NCBI GenBank assembly: GCA_963701245.1
Contig: OY969576.1
Span: forward strand, 992,001-1,056,000
Direction: 5' to 3'
DNA length: 64,000 nucleotides
DNA from: CAWCCP01 sp963701245
GTDB taxonomy: Bacteria > Patescibacteriota > Saccharimonadia > Saccharimonadales > UBA4665
Shown here: positions 25,405 to 35,234 of the stretch, in pieces
How positions within the stretch are numbered: the first letter of the stretch is position 1
Layout of the letters: the number at the start of each line of letters is the position of its first letter
Position numbers and translations under genes: made by a program
Notes under the pieces: generated by a model
What the model was told of the DNA's origin: nothing
Databases searched by the model: none
The model's input: the letters and a program-made list of their open reading frames with translations, nothing else

Positions 25405-27075
25405 TTATTCGTTTTGAATGTCACGGCGAAGAAAGCCGATCAAACCAATAGCGCATAGACAGGCGGCAATAAGAACGAGTATGGCATTAGTGGACCATAC
25501 TGGAGGCTGTGCCGGAGCAAAAGCAACTTGATGCAAAATTGACGTATCGAGTAGCCAATGATTTAAGTTTAATCCTGAACTGAGCATAACAACCAAAAAA
25601 GACCAGGCAATGGCACCATAGGAGAAAACGGTAGTGAACCTTGGCAGTAAACCCATCATACAAACGCCAATACTAAGGATAAGTACTGCGGGCACTGTGG
25701 CGTTAAAACCCGCTTGCCATAGGTCATGCCAAGAAAGGCCAGTATGTTGCGACATGATCGCCAGCCATGTGGCAGTCCCGCTTAGAATGCCTGCCGCAAC
25801 AACTACCATCACGATATAGACAATTCTGCCTCCCAACCAACGAATACGACCATATGGTTGTACCAGAAAATTATCTACATAGCCGCGTGCTTCGTCTTCT
25901 CGAACTCGGGACATCGCACTAGCGGCATAAAACATACTGATCACCATAATCAGCAAAAACGTAATACCCAGGAAATCGCCAGTGGTAATTGTTTTCACAT
26001 GAGCCACATGATTTAACTTGTTAAAAGCATGTGCTATCTTTACTGATTGGCTCAGCGCATTTACTATGGCTCCTCTTGCCAACTGACCATACACATATGA
26101 CAGCAGCACAATCGCACATAACCAAATTAGAGTCGACAGCCATGTTAAACGAATAGCAGCTGCAATCGGAGAGTGGAGAAATGCCGTATGAGGACGAGCT
26201 GTTCCGGAATCTGAAAAAATAGCTCCATTCAAATCTCTCTGACTGGCAAAATGGATAGCTAGCCAAGCGAGTACGACACTAAATAAAACAATCGGTAGCA
26301 GCCAAATCGGACGACTGTCGTACATCGGCTGCAAACGCTCAACCCAACCCAATGGCGAGACGCTGAGTAACCAGGTAGCGCTCGACGTATCGGCAATCAA
26401 GCGAAGCAAGTAAAATACCCCAAAAATGCCCGTACTTAAGCCAACAGCTTTGGATCGAACAGACATCAGTTGACTGGCAAGCGTACCGACCGCAATAAAT
26501 TCAACGGCACCACAAATAAGCGTTACGGCAAAGAACAAACCACTGCGAGCAGCAAAATGCGATCCGGAAAGATGCCCTATTGCAGTAATGGAAATGACGA
26601 GAAATACGAATACGATGACCACACTCGTATAGAGACCAATCAATGCGTCTTTGGTAGCTTTTTTTGCTGTTGTCTGTCCAGCTAAGAGTAACTCCCATCG
26701 GCCACTATCTTCTTCACCACGAAATGTTTTTGTTGCTAGAAAAATTGCCCATATAGCACCAACGGCAGTAATTATACAAAGAAAATTCCAGGTGATATAT
26801 CCGGCCACTGTTTCAATGTTGTGCGCACGACCTAATAGTGCTTCAATACCGACATTTGAACCAAGAGTTTCGGCTATTTTTTGACGAGCCGCTTCGGTAG
26901 TATATGTTTTCAAATAACTTGATGCTTTGGATAGCATATAAATAGCGAGTACGATACCGAGTATCAGTGAACTTTTTCGAGCCTGCTTGATTACAAAACG
27001 CCTGACCAGTGTTGTTGGAGATTTCATTGTCTCCAACTGAATACCAATCGGATTAGTCTGAGTGGGTGTGTCCAT
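25405..27075 (-). CDS. ABC-2 type exporter permease, double-length
   Basis: A membrane protein of 556 residues with about 12 helices in two similar halves, so it probably supplies both transmembrane units. It resembles the actinobacterial exporter-of-polyketide-antibiotics permease type. ATG 27075 is chosen because AAAGGGA lies about 9 nt upstream; a GTG at 27111 would add 12 residues. The start lies inside the end of the ATPase gene (23-bp overlap), so the two are coupled and probably form one exporter. Substrate unknown. Confidence 0.8.
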   Translation of the reverse strand: MDTPTQTNPIGIQLETMKSPTTLVRRFVIKQARKSSLILGIVLAIYMLSKASSYLKTYTTEAARQKIAETLGSNVGIEALLGRAHNIETVAGYITWNFLCIITAVGAIWAIFLATKTFRGEEDSGRWELLLAGQTTAKKATKDALIGLYTSVVIVFVFLVISITAIGHLSGSHFAARSGLFFAVTLICGAVEFIAVGTLASQLMSVRSKAVGLSTGIFGVFYLLRLIADTSSATWLLSVSPLGWVERLQPMYDSRPIWLLPIVLFSVVLAWLAIHFASQRDLNGAIFSDSGTARPHTAFLHSPIAAAIRLTWLSTLIWLCAIVLLSYVYGQLARGAIVNALSQSVKIAHAFNKLNHVAHVKTITTGDFLGITFLLIMVISMFYAASAMSRVREDEARGYVDNFLVQPYGRIRWLGGRIVYIVMVVVAAGILSGTATWLAIMSQHTGLSWHDLWQAGFNATVPAVLILSIGVCMMGLLPRFTTVFSYGAIAWSFLVVMLSSGLNLNHWLLDTSILHQVAFAPAQPPVWSTNAILVLIAACLCAIGLIGFLRRDIQNE

Positions 27076-27979
27076 GCTCAGGTCCCTTTGGTTTTTCACT
27101 GTCAGCACCATATAAAGCTAGGAAGAGCTCTTCGAGCGACGGCTCCCTGTTAAGCAACGTTTTCGGATGAGCATCCAATAGTTTACGAAACAGTGGTTCA
27201 ATCGAACCATGCACCTGGCAAGAGAGCTGATGACCGGTCACAAGTATATTTTTTACACCTTCGATATGATGAACATCTGGTGGTTGCTGTTCAAATGTTG
27301 CTTCTACGGTGACTGCAGATAAATGTCGCATTTCGGATAGCGTTCCTAATTCAACAAGATTTCCGGCACGTAAAATGGCTACGCGATCACAAAGTGCCTC
27401 TACTTCTTCCAGAATATGCGATGATAAGAAAACAGTTTGTCCGTTCTCTTTAGCCTCTTGCACGCTCTCTTTAAATGCATGCTCCATAATGGGATCAAGA
27501 CCGGTGGTAGGCTCGTCCATTATAAGTAGTTCGGCCCTAGTTGATAAAGACGCAATAAGATTTATTTTTTGCCTATTCCCTTTTGAATAAGTGCGGACTT
27601 TTTTATCAGGTTCAAATTTAAAACGCTCAATTAGTTCGGTGCGATATTTTTTATCTACTTGCCCATGAACGTTTGCCAGCAATTCCAAAGTTTCTGCTCC
27701 GGTAAGAGACGGCCAGAATATCGATTCGCCCGGCACATATGCCAATTTTCTATGCGCCTCAATGACTTGCTTGCGGGCGTCAAGTCCAAATATTTGACAA
27801 CTTCCTGAAGATGGTTTTATGAGTCCGAGTATGGACCTTATAGTTGTTGTTTTCCCGGCGCCGTTAGGTCCAAGATAACCAAGTACTTCACCTTTTTGAA
27901 CGCTGAGATTAAGATTATTAAGCGCTGTAAAAGACCCATATTTTTTAGTTAAACCGAATGTTTGTAACGCAAGTTCCAT
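27053..27979 (-). CDS. ABC transporter ATP-binding protein
   Basis: ATPase subunit of the exporter, 308 residues. Walker A is GPNGAGKTTT, the signature is YSKGNRQKINL (a variant of LSGGQ), Walker B is LLIMDEPTTGLDP, and the switch His is in SSHILEE. The C-terminal 80 residues after the core (TVEATFEQQPPDVHH onward) are the usual extension of multidrug-type ATPases, ending in a His-rich tail (GPEHGHTHSD). First gene of the two-gene exporter operon. Confidence 0.9.
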   Translation of the reverse strand: MELALQTFGLTKKYGSFTALNNLNLSVQKGEVLGYLGPNGAGKTTTIRSILGLIKPSSGSCQIFGLDARKQVIEAHRKLAYVPGESIFWPSLTGAETLELLANVHGQVDKKYRTELIERFKFEPDKKVRTYSKGNRQKINLIASLSTRAELLIMDEPTTGLDPIMEHAFKESVQEAKENGQTVFLSSHILEEVEALCDRVAILRAGNLVELGTLSEMRHLSAVTVEATFEQQPPDVHHIEGVKNILVTGHQLSCQVHGSIEPLFRKLLDAHPKTLLNREPSLEELFLALYGADSEKPKGPEHGHTHSD

Positions 27980-28070
27980 TGCAGGTTAGGAGCTTTCTTT
28001 TCGTGCTTTTTGTATATTTGTAAAACTACACTGTTATAGTAGCACGGGCGCCAAGTGGTGTCAGTTCCTA

Positions 28071-29279
28071 TTAGAGGTACTGCGCACCTGTTTGAAGGAG
28101 ACCAAAAAGAATAGCTATTGACTGAATGATAGTAAGGCCGTAGTAGGCTAAAAATGATAATGGAATACCGAAGCTATAGTAGCATTTTTGCCTGGTCCCG
28201 AGACTATCGTCTCCCCAAACGGCATAGAGTAGTAACATGCTAAAACTTGCCACGCTAAGTAGCAAAAAAAGGGGCTCGTGCAAGCGAACCGACAAATAGA
28301 TAAAGTACGTTAGGACAAGTGGCAATAGCAGGCTTGCGCCACCAAGCACAAAATTAACAGGAATTCGGAACCAAGTTAAAAATCTAGAATAGTCTTTTGA
28401 TCGGTTAAATAGCAGTCGCAAATTGGCGAGTAACACCAGCGTTCTCTCAACTTGCTCTCGATATGCCTCGCGGTAAAATTCCGGAACTGAACGTTGAGGC
28501 AGCGCATACACTACAATCTCGTTACAGTACTGGTAGCGAAATAATTTGTTTCCACTCCTAATATTCGGTAAATGATTCGGCTCTCGATGTCGACTACCCT
28601 TAAACACCCGATTAAATTCGTCTTTTCTGTAAAATGCCACATCAGCAACTTCAAAATCTGTATTAGTAATACTTGCCAGCTTTTTTGCTTTGATACTCAA
28701 GATTGATCGATATTTTTGAAATAAACTAGCCAAAAAGTAGTCTGATTGGATTACTATATGCGGTTTTATAACCGTCAAGGTTGAATCATACCCTAATATG
28801 TCATAGGCCTTTGAAATAGCCTGACCGCTCACGATATTGTTGCCCTCAATCGTGAGAATATTATCCCCATGCCCATACTTTTTATAACCGTCTTCTAGTT
28901 GCCGACGTTTTACCGTTCTATGACGTTTGGCAAATAACGTGATCCGTTCCGATGGATGGTTATCTTTAAATTGGGTCACGATCTTGCGTGTCGAATCATG
29001 GGATCGATCGTCGATTACTATAATTTCGATTGGATGATGAAACTCAATAAATAAACTCCGCAAGCATTCCTCAATAGTAGTTTCATGATTATGAGTTCTT
29101 ATGAGCACCGTAAGAAGTTTTTGCTTTTTCTCATATCTTACGGGAAGCATATTTTTTGAATGTCGTCGTTTAAAAACCGAAAGATCATAGGCATTGGTCC
29201 CAACCACGTGCATGAGTACCATCACCACGCCACATACGGCACTGTACTGTAAGGCAAGTAAGAGTAGCTGTTCAAACAT
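28071..29279 (-). CDS. Membrane-anchored family 2 glycosyltransferase
   Basis: GT2 enzyme of 402 residues. An N-terminal helix (about residues 5-27) precedes the GT-A domain with VLIRTHNHETTIEECL at the start and IIVIDDRSHDST holding the nucleotide-sugar Asp motif. Two to four C-terminal helices (from about residue 310) anchor it, as in polysaccharide or lipid-linked sugar transferases. Its ATG shares one base with the sortase stop (TAATG), so it is translated with the sortase. It could glycosylate the surface protein or build an envelope glycan; that link is inferred from the operon only. Confidence 0.82.
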   Translation of the reverse strand: MFEQLLLLALQYSAVCGVVMVLMHVVGTNAYDLSVFKRRHSKNMLPVRYEKKQKLLTVLIRTHNHETTIEECLRSLFIEFHHPIEIIVIDDRSHDSTRKIVTQFKDNHPSERITLFAKRHRTVKRRQLEDGYKKYGHGDNILTIEGNNIVSGQAISKAYDILGYDSTLTVIKPHIVIQSDYFLASLFQKYRSILSIKAKKLASITNTDFEVADVAFYRKDEFNRVFKGSRHREPNHLPNIRSGNKLFRYQYCNEIVVYALPQRSVPEFYREAYREQVERTLVLLANLRLLFNRSKDYSRFLTWFRIPVNFVLGGASLLLPLVLTYFIYLSVRLHEPLFLLLSVASFSMLLLYAVWGDDSLGTRQKCYYSFGIPLSFLAYYGLTIIQSIAILFGLLQTGAQYL

Positions 29280-29887
29280 TACTGCACTACCTTATTGAAA
29301 GAGTATGTGTATTCAGTTCGCCATTCATTTAAGCTACCGGTGCAGGTTTGAATCATGAGTATTGGTGGGCCGTTATAATCAAGTACTGACGTATCTGTCG
29401 GACCTAAGCTCACCACGCTTTGAAAAGTGTAGCTAAAAATATGACCATTGGATGTATAGAGGAGCGCGAGAGATCCGGCAAGAGGCGTGTTATGTCGTAG
29501 TGAGCCAAATACAAAATCATTATTGTGCCCGTAAATGAATGTTTCGCCAGTTACATTATTTGCCGGTGAACTCACACTAGCAAACTGCGCGTCAAAACCA
29601 CTTAGAGTCCACTGCCCAGTTGCTGCATTGTAGTAACCCGGGTTAACCGGTATATCAATAGCCGATCCAGGAATCACAAGGCGAATTGGTATTCCGCTGA
29701 TTCTTTGTACGGTGCGGCTATTTTGAGCTACGTATGTCGAGGCTTTCGTTAAAGCTACTGGTCGACTTTGGGTAATCGGCGATACCGGCAAAGTAAGAAA
29801 TACAACGCCAAAAAGCACGAACGAGTAGAGTAAGCCAGCAGAGATATAAAATCTGACTTTATGTCGTACCGATCGTGCTTCAGGCAT
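29279..29887 (-). CDS. Sortase
   Basis: A 202-residue transpeptidase that cleaves LPxTG-type signals and attaches proteins to the envelope. One N-terminal membrane helix (about residues 13-33) precedes the beta-barrel. The catalytic His is in IYGHNN, the Cys in MIQTCTGSLNEWR, and the Arg follows in the same segment. Class is uncertain (class D/E/F-like from the TCTG-x-x-x-x-R spacing). Its likely substrate, an LPNTG protein, is encoded 37 bp upstream in the same operon. Confidence 0.88.
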   Translation of the reverse strand: MPEARSVRHKVRFYISAGLLYSFVLFGVVFLTLPVSPITQSRPVALTKASTYVAQNSRTVQRISGIPIRLVIPGSAIDIPVNPGYYNAATGQWTLSGFDAQFASVSSPANNVTGETFIYGHNNDFVFGSLRHNTPLAGSLALLYTSNGHIFSYTFQSVVSLGPTDTSVLDYNGPPILMIQTCTGSLNEWRTEYTYSFNKVVQ

Positions 29888-29924
29888 AGGGGAATTTCCC
29901 CTTTCAAATTAATTACTAACTGCT

Positions 29925-30479
29925 TTACAGTGCAAAGTAGCGGTAAGAGCGTAAAACTATTCTTGATCCGGCAAGTACCACACCTAGAGCGGCAGTTCCT
30001 ACGATGGCAACTTTCGCAGCGGTATCACTACCAGTATTTGGTAGAGCCACCACACCGGCGGCACTGGCAACAGTACCGGCAGGTGTTGATGCTGCGGTAG
30101 CAGGCGCATACGCGCCACTACCGCCACCACTAGCACCATTCCCGTCTGAACCTGTTGTCCAGCCAGTGCTACCGACTGTTCCACAGCTGGTATTTACATT
30201 GACATTAGAGTTGTTGGAGTTGTTTGAATTTCCAGAATTTGCATTTCCACCACTGGTGTTGCTGTTGGAGTTAGCATTACCAGAACCTGCATTCTGCAAA
30301 TTACTTGTTCCAACATTTACGTTATTATTGCAGTTTGAATTGGTGTTTGAGCTGCTGTTTGAGGTGATAGTGTTTGTTGATCCAGGACCAGTATTACTGA
30401 TTTGGTCAGCGGCAGCGGCAGCCGAAACAAACCCTGCGCACAGTATTGATACTGTTACGATTTGTATAAGTTTCCTCAC
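29925..30479 (-). CDS. Secreted Asn/Ser/Gly-rich surface protein with LPNTG sorting signal
   Basis: A 184-residue protein. The signal peptide (about residues 1-23) is followed by a low-complexity Asn/Ser/Thr/Gly region (about residues 27-125), with two isolated Cys. The C-terminus is a complete sorting signal: LPNTG, a hydrophobic helix (VAIVGTAALGVVLAGSRIVL) and a basic tail (RSYRYFAL). GTG 30479 follows AAGGGG by 7 nt. It is the probable substrate of the adjacent sortase. It may be a spacer-like adhesin or a coat protein; the low complexity gives no fold prediction. Confidence 0.85.
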   Translation of the reverse strand: MRKLIQIVTVSILCAGFVSAAAAADQISNTGPGSTNTITSNSSSNTNSNCNNNVNVGTSNLQNAGSGNANSNSNTSGGNANSGNSNNSNNSNVNVNTSCGTVGSTGWTTGSDGNGASGGGSGAYAPATAASTPAGTVASAAGVVALPNTGSDTAAKVAIVGTAALGVVLAGSRIVLRSYRYFAL

Positions 30480-30612
30480 TTTAGTACCCCTTATATTAAC
30501 TTAACTGTGTTCTATTTATATATCATATACATAAATATGACAATAGGTAAATATTAGTATATACATAAGCACTATCAGATACGGCTTATGGTTTTGATAA
30601 CAAAAGTGAGGG

Positions 30613-31729
30613 GCTACTCTCTAAAACCTAACGCAACATAAGTAGTTTCAGCTGTTAGGCTAGAACTACTATGAAACAACCAGTAAAGTATTGGAGATTA
30701 AGCGCACTGGAACGTGAGGAGATTAGTCGATGTTTAGCTCAAAGACAATCACTCGGACAAATTGCGCAATTGCTTGGACGTGATACAAGTACTGTTAGCC
30801 GGGAGCTATCTCGCTTGCGCTACAGCCCAAGGTTCTATCGGGCTACCTTTGCTCAAGAAATGGCGCTAAAGAAACGTAATCACCGGGCTAAAGCACCGCC
30901 TAAGCTACTTGCCAATGACCGTTTGCGAACATATGTTGTCGATCACCTTAAACTACACTGGTCACCCGAGCAGATAGCCGCCCGATTAAAAGTCACGTAT
31001 CCTAATGACATGACTATGCATGTGTCTCATGAGACTATCTACACGTACATTTACTGTTTGGCTCGGGGAGAGCTTAAGAAAGAGTTAGTGATGAGTTTGC
31101 GGCAACAGAAAGCGAGGCGCGGTCCGCGGCGCTCTGTTGGTGATCGGACCAAATTTAGCCCAATACCAAACCTGATCAGTATTGAAGAGCGACCAAAAGA
31201 GGTTGAGGATCGTATCATCCCCGGACATTGGGAAGGTGATCTCGTCGTGGGTAAAGGCAGCCATTCGGCTATTGGTACGCTCGTCGAACGTACTACCCGG
31301 GCAACCATTTTAGTGCCCGTTACGAGCAAGCAAGCTGAGCACGTAGCCAAAGCCTTTGCCCGGGAAATGAAGTACCTGCCGCAGCAGATGAAGCTGACAC
31401 TCACCTACGACCGTGGCAGTGAGATGGCCCGGCATAAGCTTTTTAGTGCACAGGCCAACATGAAGGTCTACTTTGCTGATCCGCAGAGTCCTTGGCAGCG
31501 CGGAACCAATGAAAATACCAATGGTTTAATCCGGCAGTTTTTCCCGAAAGGTACTGACTTCAATCTGATCAGCCGTAAACAGCTTAAACAAGTGCAGCAT
31601 CTGTTAAATGGGAGGCCGAGGAAAGTGCTAGAATACCGTACACCATACGAGGCATTTAGTAAGCTATTAAATGAGAAAGGAGAAGCCGAGGCTAACGAGC
31701 TTATGTTGCGCTAGTAAGTTGAGAGTAGC
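30613..31729 (+). mobile_element. IS30-family insertion sequence
   Basis: A 1117-bp element. The left end (30613-30642) and the complement of the right end (31700-31729) match at about 24 of 30 positions, sharing GCTACTCTC at the tip and CGCAACATAAG inside. The right repeat extends into the transposase 3' end. GG on both sides may be a 2-bp target duplication, as expected for IS30, but that is weak evidence alone. It sits upstream of the LPNTG operon and could influence its expression. Confidence 0.82.
30671..31714 (+). CDS. IS30-family transposase
   Basis: A full-length 347-residue transposase. The N-terminal helix-turn-helix (LSALEREEISRCLAQRQSLG, then LLGRDTSTVSRELSR) is classic for IS30. 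The DDE core shows Asp in GHWEGDLVVG, Asp in TYDRGSEMA and Glu in QRGTNENTNG, the last being the family hallmark. No frameshift. The element is probably active. Confidence 0.93.
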   Translation: MKQPVKYWRLSALEREEISRCLAQRQSLGQIAQLLGRDTSTVSRELSRLRYSPRFYRATFAQEMALKKRNHRAKAPPKLLANDRLRTYVVDHLKLHWSPEQIAARLKVTYPNDMTMHVSHETIYTYIYCLARGELKKELVMSLRQQKARRGPRRSVGDRTKFSPIPNLISIEERPKEVEDRIIPGHWEGDLVVGKGSHSAIGTLVERTTRATILVPVTSKQAEHVAKAFAREMKYLPQQMKLTLTYDRGSEMARHKLFSAQANMKVYFADPQSPWQRGTNENTNGLIRQFFPKGTDFNLISRKQLKQVQHLLNGRPRKVLEYRTPYEAFSKLLNEKGEAEANELMLR

Positions 31730-31783
31730 GGTATATGTCTAGAAGACTACGTTACAGTGATTTGGTTTTCTTTTATAAAAGGT

Positions 31784-32203
31784 TTAATTTCTAGCAAGAA
31801 GTTCGTCGAGCCGAATCAATAGATCCTGTAAAGAGACATCAGCTTTGACCATAAAATCGACTATGCCAAAACTACGAGCCTCAGCCTCATCATTCGCCTG
31901 ACTAAGATTCGTCAGCACCAATACCGGAATAGATTTATACTCATCACTGCTTTTAATTGACTGTAGGAGCTCAAAACCATTCATTTTTGGTAACATTAGA
32001 TCCAGAATAATAAGATCTGGTGTCATAGTGTGAAGAGTATTTAAAGCAGCTTCCCCATCCTGAACGACAGTTACTCTATAGCCAGCTCGTTCAAGACCGT
32101 CTTTGTAGGCAACTATAATAAATTGCTCTGTATCTACGAGCAAAATTGATTTGCTGCCGATAGGTGGAACATTTTCATCCATTTTTACCTTTTCTTCGTT
32201 CAT
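31784..32203 (-). CDS. Stand-alone response regulator receiver protein
   Basis: A single CheY-like receiver domain of 139 residues with no output domain. The phospho-acceptor is Asp68 (LIILDLMLPKMNG). The acidic pocket is reduced (LLVDTEQ, one Asp where most have two acids). The switch Thr is in VLTNLS and the Lys in VKAD. No histidine kinase is adjacent. Its place just before the divergent type IV pilus operon suggests a role in pilus control or motility, as with PilG/PilH-type receivers; this is inference. Confidence 0.85.
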   Translation of the reverse strand: MNEEKVKMDENVPPIGSKSILLVDTEQFIIVAYKDGLERAGYRVTVVQDGEAALNTLHTMTPDLIILDLMLPKMNGFELLQSIKSSDEYKSIPVLVLTNLSQANDEAEARSFGIVDFMVKADVSLQDLLIRLDELLARN

Positions 32204-32470
32204 TTATAGCAGTCATGTAAGCCGCTTTTCGTCAGGGGAATTATACCACGGAAAGGATCTCGGCTTTCTTTGCAGTCATTATCATTTCATTGCTATGCGC
32301 CCTAGGACATGCACCAATAGTAATCAGACATTTTTATCCGTTGGCAAAACATGAGCGGATTGTTACAATGATTCTTAAGAAAGTATTCAAAGCATTTTAA
32401 GGGGTGGCATGATTGCAGTTTTTGGGGGCTCTCGATACTATCCTCTCGTGCCCTATGGTAGGCAAACTTT

Positions 32471-34162
32471 ATGACGCTGACCGACGAAGAGCTAACAAAA
32501 GTCTTAACTGACTTAAAATATATGCCACCTGAAAAATTGGATACGGCATGTGCAGAGGCTAAAGCTGAACGCCATAGTTTGTTTGAAACGCTAGTACGCC
32601 ATGAATATCTCAGCGAAGACGAGCTTGGTAAGGTCACTGCCTATCATTATCAGCTCCCTTATGTCGCTTTAAGTAAAATAAATATTCCACCAGAGTTACT
32701 GGGCATGGTCCCGCAAGAAGTTGCCAAACAGTACCAGACTGTGGCCTACCAATTTGAAGATAGCACACTTCATATCGCAACAGCTCAGCCAGAAGCAACT
32801 GATTTATTCGATATGCTCGCTAAAAAAGCAGGCGCTGCACACAGTCGAATTGCCTATACTACTGACGCCGGTATCTCAACCGCATTGCACATGTTTAAGA
32901 TTGGCCTGCAGAGTATCATTGACGGCTTAGTCACTCAAGCCGAGACTGGTGCACCACCAGTCGCTGAGATTGTTGATCAACTCTTTGATTACGCCTATGA
33001 CGCTTTAGCTTCGGATATACATATTGAACCACTCCGTGAAATGACTGTTATCCGTTTTCGAATTGATGGTGTCCTGCATGACGAGGCCCATTTTCCCAAA
33101 AAATTACATGACCAAGTCGTCTCACGGGTAAAAGTATTGGCCCGTTTACGGACAGATGAACATTTAAGTGCTCAAGATGGCAGGATGAGAGCTTTGGTCC
33201 GTAAACACGAACTCGCCGTCAGGGTTTCCGTTGTGCCGCTAGTATCTGGTGAGCAGGTAGTAATGCGTTTATTAGCACGGCATGCTCGACAATTTAGTTT
33301 GCCCGAACTCGGCATGAGTAAGGACGATTTGGAATTAGTGAATGAAGGCTACAATCGACCATATGGCATGATCCTTTCCACTGGACCAACAGGCTCTGGA
33401 AAGACAACGACGATTTACGCCATTTTAAAAATTTTGAATACCCGGGAAAGAAATATTGCCACAATTGAAGACCCGGTTGAGTATGAAATAGATGGCACAA
33501 ATCAGATACAAGCGAATGCCAAAACTAACCTGACCTTCGACGAGGGGCTTCGTTCACTGCTTCGACAAGATCCCGATGTATTATTCGTCGGAGAAATTAG
33601 AGATCAAGAAACAGCAGCCATCACCGTCAATGCTGCGATGACCGGTCACTTAGTACTCAGCACTATGCATACCAATGATGCAGTTACCACTCTCCCACGG
33701 TTGGTAGATATGGGTATTGAGCCATATTTAGTCGCTTCGACAGTCAATATTATTATTGGACAACGGCTTGTACGGCAAATATGTAGTCATTGTAAAGCCA
33801 GCTTAAAATTAACGCATACAGCAAGTGGGTGGGCTGGTGAACCAACGCAAGCAATGCTACTAAATATTTTGCCTAAGAACGTATTTCTACGTCATTTTGG
33901 CGCTAAGAATAGCATACGAGTATATAAAGGTAATGGCTGTAGTGCCTGTCACAATACTGGTTATCAGGGTAGAATTGGTATTTTCGAAGTCCTCGAAATC
34001 ACACCTAAATTAGCTCAACTTATAAGCAGTAAAGTTGATAGTGATAAATTAATTGACCAAGCCGTCAAAGACGGTATGACGACTATGCTGGATGATGGGC
34101 TTGATAAGGTTATCGCTGGCGATACGACACTTTCGGAAATAATGAGAGTAACAAAGATTTAA
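32471..34162 (+). CDS. pilB: Type IV pilus assembly ATPase
   Basis: Extension motor ATPase, 563 residues. The N-terminal T2SSE_N-like domain (about residues 1-140) is followed by the motor core: Walker A GPTGSGKTTT near 305, an Asp box and Walker B VLFVGEIRDQETA near 370, a His box (LSTMHTNDA) and a zinc-binding pair of Cys motifs (CSHC near 438 and CSACHNTGYQGR) typical of GspE/PilB and absent from PilT. First gene of the pilus operon; the next gene starts 3 bp after its stop. Confidence 0.95.
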   Translation: MTLTDEELTKVLTDLKYMPPEKLDTACAEAKAERHSLFETLVRHEYLSEDELGKVTAYHYQLPYVALSKINIPPELLGMVPQEVAKQYQTVAYQFEDSTLHIATAQPEATDLFDMLAKKAGAAHSRIAYTTDAGISTALHMFKIGLQSIIDGLVTQAETGAPPVAEIVDQLFDYAYDALASDIHIEPLREMTVIRFRIDGVLHDEAHFPKKLHDQVVSRVKVLARLRTDEHLSAQDGRMRALVRKHELAVRVSVVPLVSGEQVVMRLLARHARQFSLPELGMSKDDLELVNEGYNRPYGMILSTGPTGSGKTTTIYAILKILNTRERNIATIEDPVEYEIDGTNQIQANAKTNLTFDEGLRSLLRQDPDVLFVGEIRDQETAAITVNAAMTGHLVLSTMHTNDAVTTLPRLVDMGIEPYLVASTVNIIIGQRLVRQICSHCKASLKLTHTASGWAGEPTQAMLLNILPKNVFLRHFGAKNSIRVYKGNGCSACHNTGYQGRIGIFEVLEITPKLAQLISSKVDSDKLIDQAVKDGMTTMLDDGLDKVIAGDTTLSEIMRVTKI

Positions 34163-34165
34163 GGT

Positions 34166-35233
34166 ATGGCGAAAACTCAACTATCAAAATTACGTTTATC
34201 TACCAAAGACCGGTTAGCACTTTTTACCGACTTATCGACTATGCTGACTGCAGGTATTCCGCTTCTTGAGGCAATTGAATCTCTGGTACCTGACTCTAAA
34301 GGTCCGACTAAAAAAATCCTGATTGAACTTCGCAACTGTCTTTACAACGGTGAACCTCTGTCAAAAGCCCTCGCCGCGATGCCGAAAGCCTTCGATGCAG
34401 TGAGTGTTAATTTGGTTCGTTCAGCCGAAGCGGGAGGAACATTAGAAACAACACTACACGATATCGTCGTCGCCACGAAAAAAGAGACAGCTTTTAGCGA
34501 TCAGCTGAGAGCCACAATGATCTATCCAATATTCGTCATGGTTATATTCTTAGGCATTGTGGTGCTTATGCTAACTTTCGTAATTCCTCGCGTTTCCGAA
34601 GTATTTAGCTCCTTAAATGTCAAAATGCCATGGATCACCAAAGTTATGATTAAAGCGTCAAACATCTTCATGCATCACTGGCTTCTGATCGTATTCGGGT
34701 TTATTGCAGTTATTATCGCTGTCTCTCTATTTGTAAAAACTCACAAACGGTTCTTTATTCGAATAATTTTGGCACTGCCGATGTTCCGTCAATTAGGTGT
34801 CAATATTGATCTGACCAGGTTTACTCGAAGCTTCGGACTTCTTATGCGCGCCGGAGTACCGATTGTCGAATCGCTCGAATTGTCGGAACGGGTCGTTCAA
34901 AAGAAGGCCATAGTTCAAATTATCGAGCAAATGAAGGTAGATATCGCAGCCGGCCGGCCTTTGGCGTCCAGTTTGCGTAAGCCAAGGAGTATCATTCCGC
35001 CAATCATGTCAAGATCTATTAAGACCGCCGAAACGTCCGGCACGTTAAACCAAACGCTCCAAAATCTGACGGAATACTTTGATGATCAAGTAACAGAAAG
35101 TCTCAAAATCTTGAGTAGTCTCATTGAGCCTATTCTTATAATCCTCGTCGGCATTATGGTTGGCGGATTAATGATCGCCATCATTGCCCCAATCTATAAC
35201 ATGATTTCTCAAATAAATTCAGTACCGAAATAA
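34166..35233 (+). CDS. pilC: Type IV pilus inner-membrane platform protein
   Basis: PilC/GspF family, 355 residues. Two T2SSF domains are visible, each of the form FTDLSTMLTAGIPLLEAIE / FTRSFGLLMRAGVPIVESLE. Three membrane helices lie near residues 120-145, 170-190 and 325-345. It anchors the motor and recruits pilins. It lies between pilB and the first pseudopilin with 1-3 bp gaps, so it is one operon. Confidence 0.95.
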   Translation: MAKTQLSKLRLSTKDRLALFTDLSTMLTAGIPLLEAIESLVPDSKGPTKKILIELRNCLYNGEPLSKALAAMPKAFDAVSVNLVRSAEAGGTLETTLHDIVVATKKETAFSDQLRATMIYPIFVMVIFLGIVVLMLTFVIPRVSEVFSSLNVKMPWITKVMIKASNIFMHHWLLIVFGFIAVIIAVSLFVKTHKRFFIRIILALPMFRQLGVNIDLTRFTRSFGLLMRAGVPIVESLELSERVVQKKAIVQIIEQMKVDIAAGRPLASSLRKPRSIIPPIMSRSIKTAETSGTLNQTLQNLTEYFDDQVTESLKILSSLIEPILIILVGIMVGGLMIAIIAPIYNMISQINSVPK

Positions 35234-35234
35234 C

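Noticed and set aside
30004..30504. 166-residue plus-strand frame opposite the LPNTG protein
   Set aside because: Its Leu/Phe/Glu-rich composition is the antisense of an Asn/Ser/Gly-rich repeat region; no start signal.
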